From Liolophura sinensis (Eukaryota > Mollusca > Polyplacophora > Chitonida > Chitonidae): 64,000 nucleotides of DNA. This document shows, in pieces, positions 35,134 through 50,100 of the stretch. The translations under genes were made by a program, and so were the position numbers. Under the pieces are notes generated by a model that had not been told where the DNA came from, did not search any database, and saw only the letters and a list, made by a program, of their open reading frames with translations. Each line of letters starts with the position of its first letter. Positions within the stretch are counted from its first letter, which is position 1. The DNA is taken from positions 13,317,385 to 13,381,384 of the forward strand of contig NC_088295.1 in the NCBI RefSeq assembly GCF_032854445.1, given 5' to 3'.

Positions 35134-38100
35134 TCACTTTTTTCCTGAAAGAGAATAGATAGTGGTCATACATTTCCTATCTGTCAATGGATCAATGTAC
35201 ACCCAATGAACAATAATACATGTGTAAGCCTAACTTTGCTGGGGGTATTGCTCAGCTTTATTGGCCTTAATCCATGATTGCTGCCACTCACTTTAGGTCA
35301 TGGTGGGCCGCCAATCATTTATCAAAGATATTTACCATCAGTAACAACTGGCATGTGGTAATAATAAAAACTGCAAGGAAAGTTTTAAAAATTGACCAAT
35401 TTTTTTCTTTCTTTTTTTTTGTTAAGTGAAGTCCAATTTCCTGGTGGATTCTGTACAAGTTTATAAATTTTGCATATACATATTTGCAATACATATTTTG
35501 TCCATCTGGGAGTTTTTCCTCATTTTCTAGTTTCAAGTAAAATACACATACCTTTCATAAACCACTTTGGCATCTTCCCCGTCTTGGAGCTTGCGTCAGA
35601 GGATGTCTTCTGACCTGAAGCTAATGAAGTTTGACCTGTAGACTGACTGGCTGAGGATGACCCCTGACTTGTAGATGGTGCCATGTCCGTGTCACTTGTT
35701 TCCAACTTGTAAACTGAACAAGAACATACACTAGAATAATTGAGTAATGAACAGAAGTGGTCCTCAGTAGTCAAAGGGACATACTGCCGAAAGAAATTCA
35801 GAATTTTTGAATTGGATCAGCTAAATATAAAAATGAGTAGCATTTGACTCTTAACTAAACCTCCTGGCCCTATACTTTCAGAAAAGATGAATGCTCGATA
35901 AAACTGAATATTCCATCGCTCACTCAAAGTAAGATATGTGACCATAGACATCTGGAAATTTCAACTTCATGTACATGTAAATGACATCTAAAATAACAGC
36001 AACATCAGCAGTATGTCAGTTTAAACCAAATACTATTCGCACGTCAACGGTTTGAAACAAAACTAGAACCATGATGTAACGATGCATTAATGTACCGAGC
36101 AGTACCGAGCCACACGGACTAGTGGTATTAAACGGTAGGTCTAAGGAATATGTGATAAGTGGCTGTAAAACAACAGGATTTAACCAATGCCATTGTTGGA
36201 TTTTTAGGACCTGAATTCATGGTGTGAAGATGGGTGGAATGAATTTTCTTCTGACTCCGGCAAGAACAAACCTGTGATAATGAACCTAATTTTGATAAAT
36301 AGGAGCAATGCAGCGCTTTGTGTTTGGAAATGTTTATCTCTCGAAGAAAGAAATTCTCGTATTTCCCCTCAAGTCGGCCCAGATTTAGCGACCTGGTCAC
36401 GTTACAACAAACATTTTTTAAAATCATGGCGTATATGAACCAGAGGAAGTACAACCATTTTGTAACATGCCGCTAAAGAGTTCGAATAGACAAGGCTAAA
36501 ATTTTAAAGCAAACTGGAACTGCACACAGTTTTACAGTTTCCAAGCCTGTCTTTACACACGGTTTGCAGCATTTGCCCTCAGCACCTGGCTGTTGTTGGC
36601 AGAGTATTCATAGCGACTGATCTTGTCTTAGATGCGAAATCTGCCATTTTGCGCTTTTTCGCTCTCTGATCAATATTTTTGACAAAAGCATACATCGCAG
36701 GAAATAAATAACACTACTACATGTAGGTTTGGTAACAAAGGCCTGCTTACAACATTCATACATTCTTCCTAGTCATCAACGCATTTGTATACTGTATACT
36801 AAATGTGCCAAATATAGTAAATCAGCCTTTTGTCATATTTTGAAGGCCTACAAGTCTTGTATTTATTAACACAGCTTGACAATTTCCAACACACCAATAA
36901 TACATACGTAGACCTTTCCATGCAGCAATTTCCAGCTTTAAAGCTATAACAGCTCCTGTCTCATGACCTCCAAATATGGGCAAAATAGAACGTTAATCAT
37001 AATTTGCACCAAAATGGTGCAAGAAGGGTAAAAATAAAAGCAGGTTCATCATCAGGACCATTATCTCCACCAGATAAAATACTACTATTAATGTTGAAAT
37101 TCACAAGTTTGTGGTCACATTACCATGTGTTAATTCATTTTTTTCTTTACTGTTACACGTATAAACCAAGATTTTTTTATATTTTGATTGGCCTTGGCCT
37201 GGCATATCAGCTATTAAAATTTCAACGCCATCAGACAAGTGGTTCTTAAGAAATAGCCTTTGATTAAACTCGAAAACAACTGAAAGTTGACACGCTACAG
37301 CTGCGAAAGTATTAACGTCACAATTCGAAGATTACGTTTCTTTAATGCAACAAGTATTCTGTCAGTTTGTGAGCAAAAAGATGCTTTTTTTTTTTTTACT
37401 ATTTTCAATTTCTCTCCCAAATCATCACAAAACTATTAAAAATATGGAAAAAATAACACCAGATTCGTAATCAGCAGCACAAACTTTACCAAGTTAAGTA
37501 TCCTTCGTTTTCAATTTCAAAAAATTTTGACAAATATGCAAAGTAGCAATCTTTCAGAGTTTTTGACATATAGGGACGAGCTCGGCAATTTATATTTGCC
37601 TCGTTATGTTCTATCAACGTATGAAATTTCAGGTCACTCAGTTTAGCCTTTCTTGAGAAGAAGGTGTTTGAAGATTTTTTCCAGATTTCAATATGGCGGC
37701 AAAAGTAGGTCACGCAGAAAGTTTGAAACAGTGCAGAAAAGTTTCCCCACACCTATCCTGTGAAACCTAGTATTGCTTACTGTGTACCGGTTACAGTTTT
37801 CATGCAGTTACAAAAACCTGTGAGCACGAAAAATAATAATAAGAATAATAATCTTTACAATAGGCTTTCCAAGCTTACAAAAAATTGTAAAATTTGACTG
37901 GTATTTTATGAACAAAGTATGGTGGTTCAGAACAACGATACTCTAGGCAGGTTTACTTACTCAAATACAAGAAAACCTTACTGTGATGCTAAAACACACC
38001 ACTGCAATACACTATAAAACTGGAACTACTTCGGTAAATTGGTCACAATTTTCACCGACTCACAAATGCCTTCAAAGGACTCTGTTCGCTTCAGTTCCAG

Positions 38101-41100
38101 ACCCTAAATATAAAATCTGGACTTCTTGGAATGAAGACAAAATCCACCATATTTTAGAAGATTAATCCAGCTTACTGGCCACTGTGAGCAGTTCGATTGC
38201 ATGTAACAAATTTTGATCAACTACCATTATCAGCATTATTGTGTCAAAGGTTCAGTCGCTTGATACAATTTCAAATGAAATTGAACATAACAAGTATAAT
38301 TATTGCTGAGATACATTTACATGTATGCTCGGTTCAAGAATTATATGTTTTATCTGATGCGATGGATTTTACCTATCACACGATGTATGTGTTAAAACAT
38401 ACAATACTTCTCAATCCTGTCAACTTACCACTGAGCTACCACTGCATCAGCCTTGGCTAGTGAAGAGGCCTCGTGTAGAACTGCTTTTGATAGATAGTGG
38501 TCTACAAGTAACAGAAACTCGGGTTACTAACAGAGCTTACAATTCTAGCCACTGCAAATAACAATGCATACTTGCCTCAAGTTAACCTTTTCTATCTACA
38601 TTTATGCAGTTCTAAATAAGAAAATTCTGAAAGATTTGTTCATGGAATATGATAGGCCAAATATAAAATCTGATCATATTTCAAATGTTTTGATTCTTTG
38701 GTTTTCTTGCCAAGGGGGAGGGGGACATATCCAAAACATCTGGCATTCGACAATGATAATGAGAATTTATGATGAAGCCAGACTTACCCTTCTTGACTTC
38801 AGATGAGAAATAGATCACAGTTGCTGGTACTAATTTAGCCTGCAAATAGGAACACAGACATGGATGTGACCAATAAAAGCATCTATGTAACTAGAAGGTT
38901 CGGAATTATAATCCATTAGCTGTTACGGTTTGTTACCGGTAAACATCCAAAGAGTATCCCTAAACTGGGCACTGATGTATAAGTCATCACACAACAGTCT
39001 TCATGGTCTTGTTTATCTGTACATATATTGTACATAACCGATTTATGTAGCTGAAAATTGTATGATGTAGGATATCAGGATTCACTGCACACACAAGCAA
39101 TTAAATACGCAAAAAAAAATAAAAGTACACTTCTTGGAGTGAACACAAAAATAATACCTCCAGGAGATTCTTGGTGATATCCTTCAAGACTTGTTTTGGT
39201 GGACTTGTATCTGTACCGAAACAGGTGAAGTTATACAAATGCCCAAACCAGTACCAAATAAAAAAGGTTCTTCTTTGTTTTAACATAATATACTTTTAAT
39301 ATCCAGCTGATGTCATGGTAAATTATAGTGTCAGTTTAACTATAACAATAACACTTATCTACAAAAGTCTATTCTTTAAGAATACTAAAATCTCTGGTTA
39401 CTTTACAGGTACCCTAATTTTTCAAATTTTTCAACCGCCTCTGCAACCAATATTTTGAAACAGTCTGAATGAAATATGGTGGTACAGAAATAATTTGCAG
39501 AGTTCTATGAAGCTTACATCTTTAATTACACAAACAACTCATTTTTAGCGTTGTTTTCATAATGATTGTATGCATAAATTCCACTGAAAAAAGGCTTTTA
39601 GTCTTTGAAAAGGTTAAAGATTTACAATACATGAAATTGTACATGTTGAATGTACACAAAACCTTACATAGGTGAAACGGGATACTCTTGTCTTCTAAAT
39701 GCTCCTTGACAAACTTCTGAACTGCAAATACTGTAGAAGACAAAATGGTTATTGCAATCATAAATATATGAAAACTCAATCCTGATCACAGTTGTCCATT
39801 TTTTCATGGTTTTTTTTACTTCTTTTATTATTACATATTATTATTATTATTATTCAGATAGGTCTCTTTATATTATCAATTTAGATTTAATTTCTGACTA
39901 TGAAACAACTTCAATATTCCAAGGCCATGACCAGTGAGAAAATACAGGCTTGAGCGACACTCCACCTCCTTGCTCCAGTTATCTATCTCGAGATAGTTGT
40001 CTCAGTTTTGGAATTAAATCTAAATTGTTGTTTTCCCTGACAATGATAGCACAGCTCCTTTGCATAGCCCTGGCTATTGGTACTCTATTGGTACTATTTA
40101 AATGTAGAAATACGAACAAAATCTGTTTTGCCCGGACATTGTGCATGAAGATTTTCTTTAGCCTACATGTAGGCCTAGCTACATGTATATTGCCTATAAT
40201 AAAATAACTAGCAATTTACTTTGATATGCAGCTCCTGCCTACAGACCTGCTCGACTCTGTATGGTGCCGTACATTTCCAATATACACCATGGCAAAATGC
40301 CGCCTCATATATGTAGTACCGGTAGCCTATACCATATGTATCCCAGGTTAAATTAATGAACTTAATTAATGGCACATAGCGGACTTCTACATGAAGTGTC
40401 GCCTTTAACATCGCCACATCCATGACTCCGGCATCGGGTTTTGAAAGTCTGTGTTACATTCCATTACATATATATTTATCTTTAACTTTTTGATGGACAT
40501 CGGTCACGGTTACGACTCCCAAGTTTTCATAACAACCGATAACCGTGTGTGTTTACATATTACACGCAAGTGAAAGACTGCGGACATCTCATCATTTCTC
40601 GGGAACCCTTCGGCCCGCCGCTGCTAGCACATTGAGTTGGCGATCGTGCGTATCCGATACAGATCATTCTCCGTACATCGGTTACTGTCAGCTCACGGGC
40701 TGAAAACTGGATTACATCTGATCTTTCCCGAATCGGGGAGAACGTATTTTAGTCTGAGTCTTCTGTTTGCTTGCTAAATGTATAGATTTCTGAAAGCCAT
40801 CAACCAACGACACTAATCATCATTTACATTACAAAGACATCTAACAACTAATCGTGCTTCAAGTTCCATTCTATTCAATTACAACTAGACTATAACCGAA
40901 AACCAGCCCAAAGTCTCCCCATATGACGAGGTGGCCGAGTGGTTAAGGCGATGGACTGCTAATCCATTGGGGTCTCCCCGCGTGGGTTCGAATCCCATCC
41001 TCGTCGATTACTTTTGTTTTCTTTTATTTTTAAATTTTAGTAAAGTAGTCTCACACGTAATGATGTTACTCAAACGTACTATACCAAAGATCACTTATAA

Positions 41101-44100
41101 ATATTCAGTTTAAACAATTCCAACTAAATTTTCTGTTATTTTTCACCTATTTGCCAATTTATGCACGTACTTGGGGAAAGTCATTGTGATGCTATTGCAT
41201 CATCAACAGAACATATGTAACCAATGTGGGCCATCTGGTTGGGATATTTGCCACAATGTTGATCATACAAAACTATATCATCATTTCGTATCACCAAAAA
41301 ATGTAGGTGACAGGTGATTTCCTAAATAAATTGGCTTCAAATACCTATACCTAGACTAAGTATACAAATTTGCTTTATTAATACAACATACAAGCCCCTA
41401 TTCAGAAATTCTTTGGAAAATTCTCCTTTTGTTTTGGTGTTTATGTAGTAAAGCTACAGTTAGGATGTTGTGGCTTCCTGCCTGTTTGAAAGATTGATGT
41501 GTTTGGTTCCATGGTTTAGAGGTAAAAAACTCATAACTAGTTAGTCATATAGGTAGGGACGTTGCATATGAGTGTGCTCTTATCATCCTGTAGGTCACTC
41601 TTGGATTACAGTTGGACAAACATTTGAGAAGTTGAAACAGATTTTATGTTGTGCAAATGGAATTGTAGATATAGTAGGTCTTTCATGTTTCTAAATGAAG
41701 TTAACAAACAATGTTGAAAATAATGCTATACTCCAAACAATGAAATAACTAAGTCAAAATCAGCCGTCAGTCATGAAAATATCCAAAGTATTATCAAATG
41801 AAATGTTTTTTGAACCATAAACTCATTTTTATCTTGTTTTATTCCTTTATCTTGTTTTATATATATTGAAGCAATTTTTTGATTGGACTCCGAAGTACAT
41901 GTTTCCTATATAGTATTTCTCTGAAGGCCTTGGGGAAGAATAGTCAAGAATAAATTGACTGAGCTACCTTTGATAAATGAAGACATTATTATGGACAACA
42001 CAGTATGCTGTATTTGATGTCAAATCGCTCAAATTGCATATTGAAAGAGAGACCATTTGGAAAATAATTCAGGCAATGTAACCCAAAAAGCATCTGTACA
42101 TCTATCTATCATCCAATGATGATCCCGGACACATCACCAAGTTTTCAGGGAAATTGGTAGAAAGTTAGAGGAGGAGCTACATTAACACTGTCCGTATTCT
42201 GTCTTCATATGTCCGGAACTTTGAAAATAATTCACAGAATGAAAACCAAAATGGACATGCACATCAAATAGTGAACACTTAACAAGTTCCAACACTAAAA
42301 GAAAGAAAGAACAAAATACATAGGAAAACCTGCGAACATGCTTATGGCCAGACAGAGACAGAACACTGATTACTATGTGCATATTCCCTGGCATATACAC
42401 GTAATACCCTAATTCCTAAACCTTTTCGCATATGAAAAGGCAACTTTCAGTGCAATTTAGGCACATTTGTAATTTTATTTTGGATACAAAACTACACTGG
42501 CTGGAATTTGGCCAGTGTCAGGGCTTTACAAAATGTATAATTTAATCAGTTTACAGAGAATAATGCCTCCAGAATATGCTTGAATAAACACCTTGCTAAC
42601 ATGCAAAAAGGTTGAAGAATTCCAGTAGTATGCTGGGGAGAAAAGGGTCTAACTAGCCAGTTTACAGGCTAATGTAAAAAGAAGTCTTAACTCAGTCCTC
42701 AAGATATACACCTCATAAAAAACTACAATGAAGTGCATAACATATAAACACGTTATATAAACCCAATCTCTTTATTATACAGTAAAAGCATGGCAATATA
42801 CTGATTTGGACCACATTCCATATTTTGGACCATAAACTCTCATTTTGTCTGAGCACTCAAGACGTCTGAGGATGTACAACACATAAATTATTAGAACTGC
42901 CGTCACCTGTTTCCCTGGGCCTGAAGAGAGCCTGAAGTATCCACTTGTCAGGAAACTGTATTCGTATGACAACACGCTGATACTTGTTCAACCGCTGTAT
43001 TGCTTCATTCCTCCTCATGGCCTGGGTTTGCAATGGCTGGTCATCCATGGCTTCTCTGATGAGGAAAAAAGTTTGATATTGTTTAAAATCTTCCCAGCAC
43101 CAACAAAATGAATTTCAGGTAATTAAAGGGTACTGACAAGTCCATGTATTTATGAAACCAACCCAAGTCCAAGTAAAACTACAGTTTTGTATAAATCTTA
43201 ACAGTACCCATTGTAGTATTACTACATGTACTCTCATCGACCAAGTTCCTCTCGCCTTAAGTTGTCTGCTTGAGCAGAATCAACATGCTGGAAGATTTGA
43301 CTGATTTAATATCATAACAAACAATTTGTCAATTGTAACAGAAAACATGCATAAATGGAGGCAGCAGCTGATATGATTAACAAATAATCCACACTTCTAT
43401 AAACAACTGGAAAATAAAATTTTGCCATTTCTTTCTTTTATTTTTTGATGTTTCAAATTAAGTTCCTAAAAAGACAAACTCTCTCTTACAGCATAGACTT
43501 ATGTATTTTGAGGAAATACTGCAGAACAAGACGAAAAATGAAGCGACTTTGATATACCTCTGTTCATTTCTATATGACCAAATTGTCAGTGTGGCAATAA
43601 ACCCTAACCATTTAATCATTAGTAGATTTAACTAATAAGATGGAGATAAATTCTATATTTTACAAAATGATACTCTATAAAAAACTAAAACTACAATATA
43701 AATGTGTAAAACTAACCAGGGTGAGCCAATAAACTTGACTGGATATGCAACTAAATTAAATGTAAACATTTGCAAACATATATTACAGTCTAGACTTAAA
43801 AATTGTGCAGACATATGCTTTATAATATACACTTACAAATTCTTTTGGTAGCTGGATAACAAAATCTTCACATCAGCTACAGTCACCTCAAAAAAGTCAT
43901 CTGGTAAAGCTGAAAATGTACAAACACAAGAAGGCAGTTGATACAACTTCTGATAATTGGTAAGGATGACACAGGGATTTTAAGGACAGACTGAAATCAA
44001 CTTTGTAAATTGTTTTACCTTCATCTGACAGCCGTGGTGATCTGGGTTCGTCTGCACTGAACAACACACTTTCTCTCTCACAAGGCTGTAATGACACAAA

Positions 44101-47100
44101 ACAATTCACATTTTATTCTAAACTATTCTATACATACATTTTCGCAATGCACTTTAGTTTACAGATATTGCTATATCTGTAAACTTATGTTATCCAAAAT
44201 ACACCTGATACAGTATTGCAATGTATTCAGCCTTATTCAGTTTTGTCTGCACATTATACATGCAATCAGGGAACACAGTTTTTCTTAAAATCCATCACAA
44301 ACTTACCTGGAACTCTTCCTTTTTCACATCACTGAAACATAATTAAAATATCCATGAAAAAAAAAAAAAAGTATGGTCAGCAAACATAATTCATTACAAA
44401 TTCACAACCAATGGTGATTATTATTACTAAACTGTTGTTATAGTTACTGACAATATTTATGTAAAAATAGCATGACAAATTGTATAAGAACAGATTTCTT
44501 GGATAAAATAAACACATACATTTGCAAGCTTACCTACTGATGTTTTTATACCATATTCATGAATATTCCACTTAGTGTATGATGACAATCTGATCTGTGG
44601 GCGGAGGGCCAGAACATATACAAGGCATAACCATGGGAAGCATGCCTGTCAAATATCAGTTGTATGCTTTTCATACCACTTTTAGTGCTTGCATGACTAA
44701 ACACATTCAGACAAAAGAAGTAATAAACACACCTTAATTCATTGTGATATAAGGTCTTTCCCTTTGTTTCCTCTGGAAACTGAAGAAAAACAGGTAAAGT
44801 AAATGGTGATACTGAGAGAACATTTCATCCAGTAAAAAGGTCAATCAGTTTTACATTATTCCTCTGTTCAGAACTGCTTCATGCAAACCTATTATGAGTC
44901 TTAGTAAATGTGTCCTGTAATTCTGAAGATGATATATAAATAGGGAATTTAGTTGGCTTTTTATTTGACATCATGTTCCTGTACTCACCTTAAATGCCTG
45001 AAATGGCTGTGCCTGCATGACAGGTAAGGGTTGGGCCTGGGAGGAGGATGGGACAAGTCCAAGCTGAGGCATAAGTCTCTGTGCCAACCTCCTGGCAATC
45101 TGCATCAACAGAACAGAATGTCTTTTTTACAGGAGAAATAGTTGTAACTGTGCTTGTGTCAATAACATCCATGTTTACAATTTGAACCCGATAACTGTTA
45201 CAAATGAAATACATTTACCTGTTACCTGTAAACAGTTTATATGTGCTCTTGCAATCCCAACCATCCTCTCACCAATGTTAAGGTACTGCCAGAGTATGAA
45301 GGCAAATGCAGTGATTGGCTTTCAAGATATTTCATTTGCAGCACAGATGATAAGTAATAGACTAAGCAGACCATGGAGCTCAGTTAAAAAAAAAATCGCA
45401 ACCACCCTCTAACTAATGACAAGATATTGCACAAGTATAAAAGTGTTTTGCTGCCAAGATATCGTGTTCACAATGCAGACTGAAAAGAGAGTAGGGTGGT
45501 CTGAAGGACAAACAGATGAATAACAACATCTTCCTTCCACTTTCAAGGTAGACATGGGAAAAAAAAACAAAAACATGGGATCTAGGTTTTAACAAAAAAT
45601 GAACAAAATCTTCTTTTGTTGTTGTGAAACTCCTTGACACATTTTCATTAATATATAATATATACAATATAGACAGAATCTATACAGTGTTAGGAGACCT
45701 ACATGTACCAAAAACCATGCAAGTTTACATTGTGAGAACATTCAAAAAGCATATTTCAAACTCCTTTCTGTTAAAACCCTGTACCCAACATGATATGCGA
45801 GAGAGAACTTACCTCCTGTTCCTGAGGAGTTAGATCCTGGAAGTCACTGGGTCTGAACACCTGTACTCCAGGTATGTTCTCCAGTGATGATAATGCAGCA
45901 CCAGCAGCCTCAGCTCCACCTCCGCTTGGGCTCGCTTTATCCACAGGCTGTGACTGAACACTGCGTACCCCTGATGTTCCCACACTAGGCACATCAATCT
46001 CCATGGGCTCTGCACTTCTGCTGGCCCCAAAACTCTCACACCGTGCCTCTTTCTGCACTTGTGATGCTGGTGCCTCCGCTCTGGCTCCTGAGGGAACAGA
46101 TCTGTTAGTGTCACTTGCTACACCTGACAATGGTTCAGGGGTGTTTATTGCTGGAATTGGCATCTCACAGCTATTAGTATTTTGATGTTTGGCAACTGCA
46201 GCTTCAAGCCTGGCCTGTTTAGCTCTTTGTTTCTCAATCTCTTCTATTGACTTTGCAATAGTCAAGTCATCTACTGCTCTATGAATTAACCTGTAAAATG
46301 AAACATGAACGCAGCAAAAATAAGACATTCATACCAAACGTGTACAGAACATACATAATAACATACCAGCTAAATATATATGAGAAACCTTTGCACTAAA
46401 CACTGATAACAATAACTTAAAGTTCGCTTGATTTATTTATTTGACGTGTGATGTGACTGCAGTCAGATTCATGAACAGAGAAAACTCCTATGCATGAAAC
46501 ATTAAAACAAGATACGCAATGCACATTCTACAGCCATCCTACCTGACAATAGCCCTTCCTCCAGTTAATCCTAATGCCTTCAATGTTGTTTCCCTTAGTG
46601 CAAACTCACCAACTGTCTGCAACAGCAATTGCATCATACATCAGGCTGTGTAAACAGGCAACAAAACATTACATTCATTTCTATGAAGTAACAATGACAA
46701 CAATTTCAACACTTATACATGCATATTTAGGATTTTGTAGAACTAAGAATCACACATTACCAAAATGAACACATTCTTGTATCACAGACTGTATTTCACC
46801 TGAATTTTTGCATTTTTCAAATGACATACCTTTTGATTTTAATTTATTCATTCAACTTATCATGCCACTTGAAGAGTTTTTTGTTAAGTCTGATTAATTT
46901 GTTATGAGAACAGTTTTAGTTCTGTCACCAAAAATGTCATTTGTTATTAGTGCTTTCACAGGGAAGCATCCCTAAAATAAGACACTGTCTGACTTTGGAG
47001 GGAAGATTTCCACCAGGGTGCAAATATGATTGCTTCAGTGTGCGTTGTCTAACAAGAAGAGAACCTATTCACCAGAGAGATCCCAGGGAAGTCCATTATA

Positions 47101-50100
47101 AGCATTTCCCAACAACATTCCCCAAAGGAAGCTTTGTTTAGAGGTAAATATGTGAGTAAATGTCATGAAATGCCACTTTAGAAGCTTTTTCCAGCAGGAT
47201 ATCATACTATCTTCCAGGCAAGCCTCAAGACACCTTATTAAGATCAATGGAGCCTCGCCAAAAAAAATTGTAAAATGAGCAACTTAGCTATGTACAGATG
47301 AAATTTAATGTCTTTTACAGTATGTAATATTCTGAATTACCAAAATGTCTTTGCAGATACTTACATCAAGTCACTTGGATGTTTAGGTCTTGTTGAGGCA
47401 CTCTGCATAACAGCAGTTAATCAAAATGGATGAAACATTATCTGATGCTGTTACATTAACTTATACCTATGTGGTTTTTCTTTTTCTTGTTTGTTCAAGA
47501 ACTCACCTCCTCTCCAAGATAGATGCAAACAGGGTGGAGTGGTGGTTGCACAGATGTGTCCACATAAGATAGCCTTCTTTCCTGACAACTGGAACAGACC
47601 GATCAATACATATACATATCTTTGTGAAATTACTAAATATTTACAAAGGCAACTTAAAATGCCCAATCTACATTGTGTTGTACAAGAAGTTCAGTAAAAT
47701 AATAATACTGTAATTCTTTGAATGTTTCGCATGTTTGCAAGGTGTTTAATCAAGTATATTCTGCTGCCATTATTCTATGTTTACTGATAAAATATACTTT
47801 CTGCGAAGCCTTGGAATTGGTCAATCCAACTGATGTAGTTGATCCCCCAAAACAAATTAAAAATGTTCATAAATTGCAATGAAAGTCACTCATATGCCGA
47901 AAGACTGAGGAATTAGGGTAGCTTATATATTGAAAGCAGCCACAGACCGAAGAATTACTACTTTCTCTGTTAAGATCTCATCCATTTTTGATGTTATGTT
48001 AGTGTCCTTCAGAATTTATCAGAATTTATCAAGTTTCAAGATTTCATGAAAGAATGGTACGATAATTGGTAATCTTACCTATTTTTCTGTTCTTCAAAAT
48101 GCTCAAGTATCTGCCACAAAGTGATGTTGGGTGAGAACTGATGCTGAAGCCGTTCTCCATTCTCCAGCTGTAAGGCAATCACCACATCTGAAACAGCTCG
48201 AGTTTGTGCAGCCTTTACTAACTCAAGTTTGGCATTGTTTGGAAGGTTGGCATAGCGAAATGTCAAGGTTAAGTCAACAACCTTTCTTCCATGTCTGAAA
48301 CAAAGTCATTTTCACAAAATTAAATTCAGGCAAAAAAAAAGAGTGACTGATTACCAGAGTGCTTTAAACAAACCACTAGCTGTTGGATTATATGCTAGAC
48401 AGTTTCCCACAGGTGACAGAAGTTTTTGTGAGCACAGCTAATTCAGTGACTATAGCATATTGTTCAAACACAAGTTGACAATTTCAGTTGTGATTTACAC
48501 CCATGCTGTGGATACTCAGTCAAAAATAGTTTGGCAGCTTTCTGTGTTTAGTCCTCAGCAATGTGCCGCCTCAAGTCAGTCATGTGATGTACAAGTTACA
48601 CCTATAATATGTTAAAATATATTTCTATATAAGTGGAAAGATAAAGGTTGAAGGTGTGTCCGGTAACCAATATTATGGCGGGAGGAACTGGGCAGAGCTG
48701 AAGAGGGGGGAGGGGGGGAGGGAAAGGGGGAATCCCACGATCGCCAGCCAGACCAGTAGGTTACAAGAATGAAAGAAATTAAATAGCATAGGCCTTAACA
48801 GCTTCAGGGAATTCTGGCAGTAAGCAGTACACATACATGCTTAAGGTTGTATAATTCTTAAATGAACTTTGTACCAGCTGTTTTATTCATCAGTGGCTAC
48901 TGAACAAAGAGTCATGTAATTTTCAACCATCTTGAGATCACCTTACTTACACAAGATTATAATCCTCTGCAGGAAGGAAATTCTGTTTCTTACAAACTTC
49001 TTCCAGAGCCTGAAAATAAAGGTAATTATAGTTTTTATTATTAAGTATATGTTTGCACCATTTATCGTCTACAACATTAACTAGTGCTTCAGTATGGGTG
49101 ATGTACTATTTCAAACATTAGATATCTTTAATTTTCCACAATAATCCAGACAGCGATATTAAGTGAAATATTCTCGAGAATGGCGTAAGACACCAATCCC
49201 ATAAAAAATATACTGACATCGCGCCAACCAGTTCAGTTTCCCTGCTCTAACCCCACAGTGCTGAGCACCAACTGAGGCAACAAGTATCATATCTGAAATG
49301 GAGAACACGCTGATGTTGGTTAAAGTCCATCTTTACCCATGCACAATTTTTGTTTCAGAGCAATCTTGGACAAAGGATGCAATATGGTTAGACAATAGTA
49401 AGAGCAAACTTCACCTCCTCACTAGGCTTATATCAGTATGTAGTCCTATATAATACGACTCGGTGAGTTGTTGGTCTGACTGTCAAGCAGTAGAGGAGTT
49501 AGGTCTAATCAGTATGTGACTAGGTCAGTACTACGTATCTCCTAGCTTGGGTGTAAAATAGATCCATGAAGACAATTTCACTAAAATAACAGCTTGAACC
49601 TTACCTCAAATTTGGAATTCACCAAGTCCATAAAACACCTGAATGTCCCAGCCAACATTCTCTTTACCATGTTTACAAAACATTCTCTTTAAGAACTGCA
49701 TGTGCTATATTAAAGAGAATGTTGGTAGGTTCCAATTTTCATGGCCAATCACCCTGCTAAAAGTTTGAATTCTAAACATAGCAATTGTTGGTTCAGTTTG
49801 TCCAGTTCAAAAGTTTAAACAGCTGGATTACTGTTGAAAGATGGTTTACTGATGCTGGCTTTGACATATTACCACATCTGGTGTTTTATGGAATAGGTTA
49901 ATACCAAATGTAAAGTACAGTTCGAGCTGCCATTTTAACGAAATTGTTTGCGTGGATCTACGTTACAACCAAGCTGGGCAATACATAGCACAATTCTATG
50001 GCTAGCCCTACCACATCGCTATGCTTTGATCTGGTGGAAGGTGAAATCACACTAAAGCGCCTGGAGCGCTCCATCAATCCTAGTGTTCTATTCTAAAATC

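Noticed and set aside
36128-36454. 108-codon minus-strand open frame
   Set aside because: It is intronic in ASPSCR1. The translation shows no conserved segment, and no splice signals fit.
37486-37752. 88-codon minus-strand frame considered as the missing ASPSCR1 exon
   Set aside because: It bears no resemblance to TUG and the flanking splice phases do not fit.
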